This document shows positions 56,050 to 64,000 of a DNA stretch of 64,000 bases, one piece after another. Position 1 is the first letter of the stretch. Every line of letters begins with the position of its first letter. The DNA comes from Camellia lanceoleosa (taxonomy: Eukaryota > Streptophyta > Magnoliopsida > Ericales > Theaceae). The position numbers and the translations under genes are program-made. The stretch covers positions 102,214,182 through 102,278,181 of the forward strand of contig CM045761.1 of the NCBI GenBank assembly GCA_025200525.1, in the 5' to 3' direction. Under the pieces are notes generated by a model. The model was given only the letters and a program-made list of their open reading frames with translations, searched no databases and had not been told where the DNA came from.

Positions 56050-57615
56050 TGCAATTTATGCATTGTTGAACCTGAAAATTTTGAAGAGGCAATTAAAGAT
56101 GGAGCATGGAAGAAAACAATGGAAGATGAAATTCATGTGATTGAGAAGAACAAGACTTGGGAGTTAGTGGAGAAACCGAAAGAAAAAGAAATAATTGGTG
56201 TGAAGTGGATTTTCAAAACAAAGTTCAATTAGGATGGCTCTATTCAAAAGAACAAAGCAAGACTTGTGGCAAAAGGGTATTCACAACAACCTGGAATTGA
56301 TTTCCAAGAAACTTTTGCTCCTGTGGCTCGACTTGATACAATTAGAGCTGTCATTGCTTTGGCGGCTCAAAAGGGTTGGTTCTTGCACCAACTTGACGTA
56401 AAATCAGCATTTTTGAATGGAAAATTAGAAGAAGGATTGTATGTTGATCAACCTCAAGGCTTTGTTGTCAAAGGCAAAGAAGATAAAGTGTACAAGTTGA
56501 AGAAGGCTTTATATAGCCTAAAGCAAGCACCCCGGGTATGGTATAGTGAAATTGATGCTTACTTCAATGAAAAGGGTTTTCAAAGAAGCAAAAGTGAGCC
56601 AACTTTGTGCATCGAGAGGCAAGGTACAACCGATATTGTCATTGTTTCACTTTATGTTGATAATTTGGTTTTTACCGGTAGTGATGAAAAATTGATTGAA
56701 GATTTTAAAAAGGAGATGATGAAGAAATATGAAATGAGTGATTTGGGACTATTGCATCATTTTTTAGGCATTGAAATCTACCAAAACAATAGTGGTGTTT
56801 TTATTTTCCAAAATAAGTATGCTCAAACACTTCTTGAGAAATTCCAAATGAAGAATTGCAAATCAATTGCTACTCCCTTGATTGTGAATGAAAAGTTGTC
56901 AAAGGAAGATGGAAGCAAAGAAGCTAAAGCATCTTGTTATAGAAGTTTCGTTGGAAGTTTGTTGTACTTAACTGCTACAAGACCGGACATCATGTATGCT
57001 ACAAGTTTATTGTCTCGGTTCATGCACAGTCCAAGCCAAATTCATTTTGGGGTAGCAAAGAGAGTGTTGAGATACATTCAAGGTACACTTGATTATGGAA
57101 TTTTTTATAAGAAATTTCTTGATGCAAAGTTAATTGGATTTTGTAATAGTGATTGGGCCGGATGTGTTGATGATATGAGAAGCACTTCTGGGTATGTATT
57201 TTCTCTTGGATCTGGCATAATTTCATGGTCATCCAAGAAACAACAAACTGTGACACAATCATTTGCAGAAGCCGAATATATTTCAACATCATTGGCAACT
57301 ACATAAGCAATTTGGCTAAGAAGAATTTTGGATGATTTTGGTGAGAAGCAAGGTGAAGCTACTCCAATCATGTGTGATAATAAGTCTGCTATTGCTATGG
57401 CAAAGAATCCCGTCTACCATTCTCGTACCAAACACATTGTTACCAAACATCATTTCATTAGAGAAGCTATGGAAGATGATGAGATTCAAATCAAGTATTG
57501 CAAGACTGAAGATCAAGTTGCGGACATCTTCACCAAAGCTCTACCAAGGGACAAATTTGAATTTTTTAGAGAAATGTTGGGTGTCACACAATATGGCATT
57601 AAGGGGGAGTGTTAA
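56050..57615 (+). pseudogene. Copia reverse transcriptase and RNase H
   Basis: 'WELVEKPKEKEIIGVKWIFK', TAG at 56230, 'KARLVAKGYSQQPGIDFQET', 'LDVKSAFLNGKLEE', 'ALYSLKQAPRVWY', then 'LYVDNLVFTG', where the conserved YVDD is YVDN (Asn codon 56662-56664). RNase H: 'SDWAGCVDDMRSTSGYVFSL', 'EAEYISTS', TAA at 57304, 'DNKSAIAMAKNPVYHSRTKH', 'ADIFTKAL'. It ends TAA 57613-57615 inside the 3' LTR start. The YVDN change removes a metal-binding Asp. Confidence 0.95.
57601..57609 (+). other. Copia polypurine tract
   Basis: AAGGGGGAG directly before the 3' LTR. Confidence 0.9.
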
Positions 57616-57929
57616 AATTAATGCCATATTTACATTAGATACATTGGATACATCGCATGCATTGGATACATTGAGTTCATACATTCTTTGTATTCATGCA
57701 TTTTTATATTCATGTATTTTATATTTATTAAGTACATTGTCTAGATTATATTCATGTACCTAGTTAATTGTAAGGTTGTTTAAGTTCATGGATCTTATTC
57801 ATTGAACTTATGTATAACTTCTCTATATGAAAGGATGTAAGCCTTTGGGGAAAATATATGAATAATAAGTGAGAAAAATTCAATACAAAATATAGTTTAT
57901 TCTAAAGAAAGTTTTATCAAAAGCTAACA
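57610..57929 (+). mobile_element. 3' LTR of the copia element
   Basis: 320 bp. The TATA region reads TATATGAAAG, one transition away from the 5' copy. Confidence 0.95.
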
Positions 57930-58043
57930 CATTAGCCTATCTTGATTGATTATTTATTGGAGTACTTCATTAGCCTATCTTGACTGATTATTATTGGAGT
58001 ACTTGTTTTATTTCTTTCCTTCGGCAAAGACTTTCTTTTTGCG

Positions 58044-58803
58044 ATGGAGTTAAATATTGATGACACTGCTTTACTACGCGCACTGTTTCTTAGTTATGAA
58101 TTAGCATCACGCTATCTACCTCCTCTGGTGATTCCTGGACGAGTATCCAAGGCGAAGATTAAAATTTCTGACAGTCAAAATCACAATTGGGATGCGACAC
58201 TCATGCACTCACAAGTGCATTGTGACTTCATGATTACAAGCAGCTGGTGGGAGGGCTACGTTGCTAATCACAATTTAGTAGCTAGGGATTTGATTTAGTT
58301 CTACAGACCTGTCCCATGTACAGGGAACAACCATTATTTGATTAAACATGTCAAAAGAGAGGAATTAGCTACTAATAGTGGGAAATTCAATAGGGAAAAT
58401 TTTCTATTCCAGCTGCCATTGATGACTACTGACATGACATGCAGAGGGCTCATCATTCCTAAGGAGAAATAATAGTTCATTTCCAAACAATTAAGACTGA
58501 TGGTGATGCTTTTAAGTTGAAGTGGCTGCATTTTACTGATGCTAAAGGCAATGAATCGTGGCGTATGTTGTTCAAGTTTGATAATGACTCAGACGGCTAC
58601 ACGATTGTAAATGGATTGGAAAAGTTTCTGAGGCGGTACAAATTGAGAGTTATGGATTTGATTAAGTTGTACAAGCCTATCAAGCCCTTAAACGCTGACC
58701 ACTTCATCATTGATTATGAGAAAAGAGAGGAGGCTAATCAAAAACCAGCAACAGAACGAGGCACTGATCATTACCCTGAAAATGGCAATGGCGGGGTTGA
58801 TTG
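58044..58803 (+). pseudogene. Decayed B3 DNA-binding protein, two domains
   Basis: First domain, C-terminal part: 'WDATLMHSQVHCDFMITSSW', 'WEGYVANHNLVARDLI', a TAG (58296-58298) where Gln is likely, then 'FYRPVPCTGNNHYLI'. Second domain: 'LFQLPLMTTDMTCRGLIIPK' is the LT.SD...L.IPK start of B3. TAA-TAG and a frameshift follow (about 58471), then in a new frame 'FKLKWLHFTDAKGNESWRML', 'GYTIVNGLEKFLRRYKL' and 'DLIKLYKPIKPLNADHFIID'. B3 proteins are plant nuclear transcription factors. At least two changes inactivate it. The subfamily is not assigned. Confidence 0.75.
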
Positions 58804-59480
58804 ATTGATAAAAGGAAATTAAAGAGGAAGAAGTATTGCCTGTTTGCAAGCGATAAACAATCGGTATTTGGGAGGGAAGGATAGCGTATTCAAATGAATC
58901 AATATAGGTTCCATTTTCATATTCTTGTTATAGGAAGAAAGGAAAGTTCTTCAAGTATTAGCTTGATAGTAGTACAATTTTTATTTTATTTTTGAAATTG
59001 ATACATTGTTCAGTAAAAAATAATCTTTCTACTAAGCATCCAGATATATGATGGATTATTTGTTGTGTCTAAAGTGGATTCAAGTTAGTAATACAAGCCT
59101 TTGTCATGCAGAGGTCAATGTTAGCAAGTTGAAATTAGAATCAGTATTTCAGTGTGTTATTACTATTGCCTCCTCATTCCTACGAACTCACTACATCATC
59201 AGTTTATATCCGTTGCCTCACATCACCATTTCTTAAAATAAAATAAAATAAAAAACTCACTTTCTTCTTCCATTTCTCGCCCTCGTTACTAGCAAATAGA
59301 TTACAATGCCATGCGTTTAACTTTGCATGTCTTCATTACTAGAAAATAAATTACAATACTATGCATTTCATTTGGCATTCTCTTTTACAGCAAAAAACCG
59401 ACCATGATTTCACTTTGCATTCCCTTTTACAGCAAAAAACCAACCATGATTTCACCTTGCATTCCCTTTTACAACATACA
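58804..59480. other. AT-rich DNA with short tandem repeats
   Basis: No gene seen. From about 59285 to 59475, related 42-50 bp units repeat, for example 'TTTTACAGCAAAAAACC.ACC' at about 59388 and 59430. Confidence 0.6.
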
Positions 59481-59519
59481 CCCACATCAACCATGATAAA
59501 CCCAACCCAACCCATTGAC

Positions 59520-59790
59520 ATACCTTAGCAGCCCAGGTATCACTGCCCTTGTTCTGTCACACATGAGGGTATCACCAAACAAAGAATCTACGCCAGCCTC
59601 CTACAAAAAATGTGTTATCTCTAGTTGACTAAAAAATCAAAAGATGAAATGAAAAGAAAATAGGATATTAGAGATTATAGAAATCAATGTTACCTCACAT
59701 TTGTTATAACCAAGAAATGTCCTTCCTGGGTTAGCATCAGTCCATGAAGTTGTCATGCGACTAGGCCTTCTACAATGGCATAGAGTGAGT
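59520..59790 (-). pseudogene. GRF-type zinc-finger gene fragment, two exons
   Basis: Exon 59790-59694 (minus) reads 'MTTSWTDANPGRTFLGYNKC' and ends at a GTAAC donor. The next exon (59600-about 59520) follows a TTTTTTGTAG acceptor and reads 'EAGVDSLFGDTLMCDRTRAV' then 'IPGLLR'. Plant GRF zinc-finger proteins have TSWTDxNPGRRFxGC and, further on, DPxMCxRxxxVIPGLLR. The zinc ligand after 'FLG' is changed (Tyr for Cys), and no longer frame exists, so it is a relic. Its position next to other gene relics suggests an old gene cluster or captured fragments. Confidence 0.6.
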
Positions 59791-59794
59791 GTTC

Positions 59795-60660
59795 ATTGTA
59801 TTTTCTACCCCCCCCCCAAAAAAAAAACCCTTTTTTTCTCAACTTCTTCTCTTTCTCAACTCTTTTTCTCCCTTTGCTGATTGTTTACCATATTATGTTC
59901 TACACCCACTCTGTTGCATACAATTAGTTAAGTAGTTAGGTTAGGTAGGAAAGTTCCTTCAAGGACCTAGCTACACATTTTCCCATGTATGGATATCTTT
60001 TTCCAATAATGCCTTATGCTGAAGTGAAGAGAAGAATGGACGTTAGACTAAATTGACTCAAATTGACAATTTTGATGACTAAAATGACAAAATTAAAACT
60101 TAAGGGACTTAACTAACAAAGAGCGCATACTTTAGGGACTATAACTGTCATTTACCCTTTTCCTTTTCGAAATGTGCTCTTATTCCTAGACAACACCACT
60201 CCCTCATGGAGAATGGTTAAAATTATTTGCAAAGTGTCTACTCTCAAGTGACTGTTAAATTAATTTTTGGTCTTGTTAAGTATGAAGGTTTGTTATCTTA
60301 CCAATCAATATATTTTAGGCCCTGTTATGGTTAGTTCTCGCAAGCTTAAGAATGGTTAAGAACGACAGCCTTTTGCTACAAAATGAATTTGAGAGAGGAT
60401 GTATTGCTCCGTTCTTGCAAAGATACAAGATGTTGTCATTTAGGATTGTTCAAGTATTGCCTTAGCGCAACTAAAATCTCCAGAGAGTAATAAAAAAACT
60501 ATATATAGCTGTTAGATTTTTATTCTTGACAATCCCATTTGACAAAACTCTTTTCAGTTGTACTTTTATTCTCTCTTTTATTTCAGTGAGGTTATGAGTA
60601 CTTAGATGCAAATCCAACTCGAATTGTGCCTTACAGAGAAGTTTCAGAAGATAATTCTTT
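59795..60660. other. AT-rich DNA, no gene seen
   Basis: It contains a C run followed by an A run at about 59808-59826. No domain or border was found. Confidence 0.55.
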
Positions 60661-60782
60661 CATGTTTTCCACTTCGCTGACTATGACGGGGATCGAGCTG
60701 CCCGGTCAGTTCGCAGAAGTCCAGGGGGTAGCGCCCCTTGGCGGGTTCAGGACAGCGCCACGGCAGGGTTGAGGGGCAACGC

Positions 60783-63372
60783 TGTCACAGTCCAAACCTG
60801 GGTATGACCAGCCATGGCCCATAGGACCTTAGCCCAAGGCACACGTAAGCCTAAATACGAATCCATACACATTGAATAATAATAAAATAGTCCATTAATA
60901 CATAACCAAAACTCAATCCAATGTCATGCACAAGTATAAACGGCAAAACCAACCGTAATCAATACCATCTAAATTTATGGGATATAAACAACCCACATAT
61001 CAAAATAATCCTAAATGAACCTCAATAAAAATAAATATAAATATGCACAAACTTGACATAACAATCTAAAATAAAATAAATGAATGTCCTAGAGGTCCAT
61101 GCAATTGAGTCCTCGCTACGCCATAAGTCCACTCTAAGTCTTTCTAACACCTGGAAATAGTAAACAACTAAGTCAGCTGATAGCTCAGTGAGTAGCGACA
61201 TGGATAGTATATATAGTTTTGAAAACAGGGATCAATTCCAAAATAAGACATATATCACAGAAACTAGATCGGCATACAATTTAGTAAAGAGAATCTGTTT
61301 CAAAAAGAAGGTCCCACAGTTCAATAGTAAAAATGCTCATGTCTCTCAAGAACATGATAAATGACATTTTCCACTTAAAACAGATTACAACATGAACACC
61401 AATAATATTCTGGGTACCAAGAAATAACAACTAACATGCCACACAGTTCTCAAGACTATAAGCCCCGTTGGATTCAATACCGGACTAGAGTCATCCTTAG
61501 GGTGGCAACCCAGGCCTTTTCTCTAAGACAATCTGATTGAAGGTTACCTAGCTTAACCTGGGTCTTTTCCTTACAATCGTTGAGCACTAGAGTCATCACG
61601 GCCTAACTCTGATTTGTTCCCTAATGGCCAGAGTCACCACACACAGTGGAATAATTTCCCTGGACTAAATACACAGATGGTCTCAATAATCAATGCACAT
61701 TAGTTTCGCAAAACATGGTAGTTTATCATTATAAACATGAGACCAAAACAAATAGTTTACAGTATGCCAAATTCACACATGTTTCAGAAATAATTTGATT
61801 CCATTGATAATATAATAATTTATCAAAATAGTTTAGTCCTGAAACAACACTTTAATTTTCCAACAGTTCAGGGTAGGGGTACATTTATAAAAATATGTAA
61901 CATGAAACTACTCACCTGAAAATGAAATAATATAATTCTCGAATAGAGTATGAAAGTCCAACTAGTGCCCTGAACCAAGTATGAAAACAACACGTCACTA
62001 CTAATTTAAAAATACTAAAGAATAAGAACTAAGTAACCCCAAACTAAAGCGCACTAACACGGCTCAACCTAACTCACCGTTACTCTTAAATATTACCTAA
62101 GTTCATGTTCTTCAAGGTCTAAAATCACTCAAGACATGGGTTCAAATCGAAACTTAATTAAAAGTAACTTCAAGATAAAATAGAATTTTAAACTAGTTTT
62201 CCCAATCTATTCGCTAACTTTGAAAATTAAAAACCCACTCCACGTTGTTCGAAAAATTCTAAAACCCTCCAGATATCAACTAATATATCCTAAGTTTCAT
62301 ACCCAAATGGTTTCACTTGATTTTCTTATCAAAATAATTATCTACAATTAATTATATCTAAATAGGTTGTTTTCTACAGTACTTTAAATAAATTAATTGT
62401 TCTCTTAGTATACATGAGCAATCAATGCAAGGCCAAAAAAGGTATGAAACTAGACTCGTAGCTGGCTCTAATGACGCTGATTTGATAATTTTCGGATTTA
62501 TACCTAAAGAGAACAACACTCCCGAACTTACTGTTTAAAACTAGTTTTCTGGTCATGTTTGAACGCATCAGTTTATATAGATTTTGACTCCCAAAAATTA
62601 TGAGAAAATTTAGATATGCAATTCAATATGTAATTAATCGACTATAAAAATTTCAGTTCAAAACTCATTCGTTTGATATGGTTTCTTGATTTTTAAAGTT
62701 TGTGATTCTGTACAAACTTTTTGGACTAAGAATTACACCATTCATTATACATGAATTTAACTCCTTAGATTTCTTAACAGTATATATATACACAAATTAC
62801 ATAAACCTACAACCTCCCTATCAATAAATTAAATCATAAAATAGAATAAGGATAAAGAACAAATATAAAATAAAGAAGAAAGTTAGAACCCTACCACACA
62901 CCCAAAAGTTCTTTGATTGCAACTTCTTCTTCTTCTTTTTTCTTCTCTCAAAGTCTCTCCCGTGGCTGCTGTGTTGTTGCCCTATGTGGTGAACAAATAA
63001 CAGAGTAGGGTTTGTATTTATTTTATTTTATACTGGTGGTTGGATACACCTAAAACATGTGTAGGTCAAATATATAAATAAATATACAAAACATATATAT
63101 AAGTTATATGCAACTCAAATGGTAAGAGTCTTATATATATTAACCTTGTGGTCAAGAGTTCAAATCACACCCTCTATTCTATTTTTTTTTTTAAATAATA
63201 AACCTTATCTCTAAATTAAAGACTTTCATCATAAATTTATTTTAGGTTTAAAATTAATTAAAAGATCCACCAATAATATTTAATTTGCACTTTAGAATTC
63301 ACCACCAAAATATTTGAGATTGTAATATTACTATTTAATTATTTACTTAATTTTTATATTCGGGTTCTTACA
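60783..63372 (-). mobile_element. Solo LTR, 2.7-kb family, copy C
   Basis: 2,590 bp, minus strand TGTAAGAACCC...GACTGTGACA. Flanks AACGC (60778-60782) and AATGC (63373-63377) form a 5-bp duplication with one change. It is collinear with copies A and B. Confidence 0.88.
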
Positions 63373-63420
63373 AATGCCCCCGAAGCAAAATGCAAAAATG
63401 CATTCAAAGTTGCCTGTCCT

Positions 63421-63601
63421 CTCGAGCGTCCATTTCCCCGCTCGAGTAGAGAATGCTTGGTTCCAGAAGTTTGACCTGTCTGCAAATATGCTATGAGGCG
63501 TGTTTTTAAGCTCGAGCGTCCATTTCCCCGCTCGAGCGTACATCTTGGTTTGGAACACGTGATATAGAGTCCCCGCTCGAGCATCCATTCCTACGCTCGA
63601 G
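63421..63601 (+). promoter_or_regulatory. Three CTCGAG pairs with 20-bp spacing upstream of a TATA box
   Basis: CTCGAG starts at 63421/63441, 63511/63531 and 63576/63596: exactly 20 bp within each pair. Most copies extend to GCTCGAGCG. The last is 23 bp before TATAAAA (63624-63630). Confidence 0.65.
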
Positions 63602-63623
63602 TAGACCTCGCGATTTCAGATTC

Positions 63624-63630
63624 TATAAAA
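63624..63630 (+). promoter_or_regulatory. TATA box
   Basis: TATAAAA in 'TTCTATAAAAG', 23 bp downstream of the last CTCGAG. A reading frame at 63778-63987 downstream has no recognisable domain. Confidence 0.55.
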
Positions 63631-64000
63631 GTTCAAGTTGCTCCAAATCTAGGATTACGACTTCCAAATCTTCTTTGAGGGTTCTAGGGTTTATATCTGG
63701 AGTTTCTTTTCTAGTTTTCTTTTATGTTTAATTAAGTATTCAATTCATGGTTTAAGAAGGATACATCAAAGGATTGTTTGCTTATTCAACACAAAAGAGA
63801 GAGTTGTTCTTCGGTGGATTCTGGAGAATTTGAGCCTAAAGCTTTGGTGGATTCTAAAGTGGCTCATCATCATGATTCGACATTGGCGTTGTGGATTCAA
63901 CGTTGGGCAAGACAATTCCGAGGTGAAGACAGGGTTGGAAGGAGCACATTGGGGTCAGTTCAATTCGGGCGTAGATTCGCTAGGTAATTGAGAAAACACT

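Larger units (their letters stand above)
53156..57929 (+). mobile_element. Complete Ty1/copia retrotransposon
   Basis: 4,774 bp with a perfect duplication CATTA (53151-53155, 57930-57934). The LTRs are 321 and 320 bp. Primer site, purine tract and the copia order gag, protease, integrase, RT, RNase H are all present in one strand and frame set. By eye the LTRs differ at about 14 positions (13 transitions) and one 1-bp gap. Seven in-frame stops and a changed RT motif make it dead. Confidence 0.97.
60680..64000 (+). mobile_element. GC-rich LTR-like sequence, interrupted, right end outside window
   Basis: The left part (60680-60782) is GC-rich ('GGGGGTAGCGCCCCTTGGCG'). After the solo LTR it resumes at 63373 with 'CCCCGAAGC', three CTCGAG pairs and a TATA box (63624-63630), then a transcribed-looking leader to the window end. 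This layout fits the U3 and R of an LTR, but no terminus or primer site is visible, so a host promoter remains possible. Confidence 0.4.

Noticed and set aside
63778..63987. Possible host gene downstream of the TATA box
   Set aside because: 69 codons without a domain, in a probable LTR leader cut by the window edge; not enough evidence.

Overview
This is plant nuclear DNA, almost certainly from a eudicot. The evidence is AT-rich intergenic sequence, introns with GT..AG borders, plant LTR retrotransposons primed at a TGGTATCAGAGC site, a Tat-type Ty3 element with two RNase H domains, a plant L1 LINE, PIF-Harbinger, hAT and Tourist-like DNA elements, and remnants of B3 and GRF zinc-finger genes. 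I see no intact protein-coding host gene, no rRNA or tRNA gene, no CRISPR array and no bacterial operon. It reads as an old, heterochromatin-like graveyard of nested transposons laid over decayed gene copies.

Layout. 1-2362: Ty3-type LTR, primer site and truncated gag. 2363-4804: AT-rich DNA with a promoter-like island (3600-3860) and a minus-strand copia-type LTR with its primer site. 5010-5084: microsatellite. About 5160-8559: two related LTRs tail to tail. 8679-29467: the 3' exons of a decayed BTAF1/MOT1 gene (SNF2 ATPase that removes TATA-binding protein from DNA). Four separate insertions split it: a 6.4-kb PIF-Harbinger element inside an exon (8845-15258), a 145-bp Tourist-like MITE (15865-16009), a gag-protease-only Ty3 element (16280-22141) that itself carries a 2.7-kb solo LTR (17315-20056), and a 4.7-kb LTR-like element inside another exon (24373-29040).

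30206-42806: a Tat-lineage Ty3 retrotransposon on the minus strand, with both LTRs and target duplication GATTG. Between integrase and 3' LTR it carries an opposite-strand, apparently spliced extra gene and an array of hairpin-forming tandem repeats. A 1.5-kb LTR element is nested upstream of its reverse transcriptase. 43086-46977: a 5'-truncated L1 LINE with 9-bp target duplications. 47618-51135: a TIR element split by a second copy of the 2.7-kb solo LTR. 51547-52380: a small ORF interrupted by a 659-bp hAT MITE. 53156-57929: a complete but dead Ty1/copia element. 58044-58803: a decayed two-domain B3 gene. 59520-59790: a GRF zinc-finger gene fragment (minus). 60783-63372: the third solo LTR of the 2.7-kb family, inside another LTR-like sequence that runs off the right edge.

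Target-site duplications were read directly for ten insertions, so the nesting order is well supported. At four sites (two in BTAF1, one in Tat, one in the small ORF), mentally removing the insert plus one duplication copy leaves the host reading frame open. The most unusual pattern is a set of paired CTCGAG palindromes whose members start exactly 20 bp apart in six independent pairs at two distant LTR promoters (8.1-8.3 kb and 63.4-63.6 kb).
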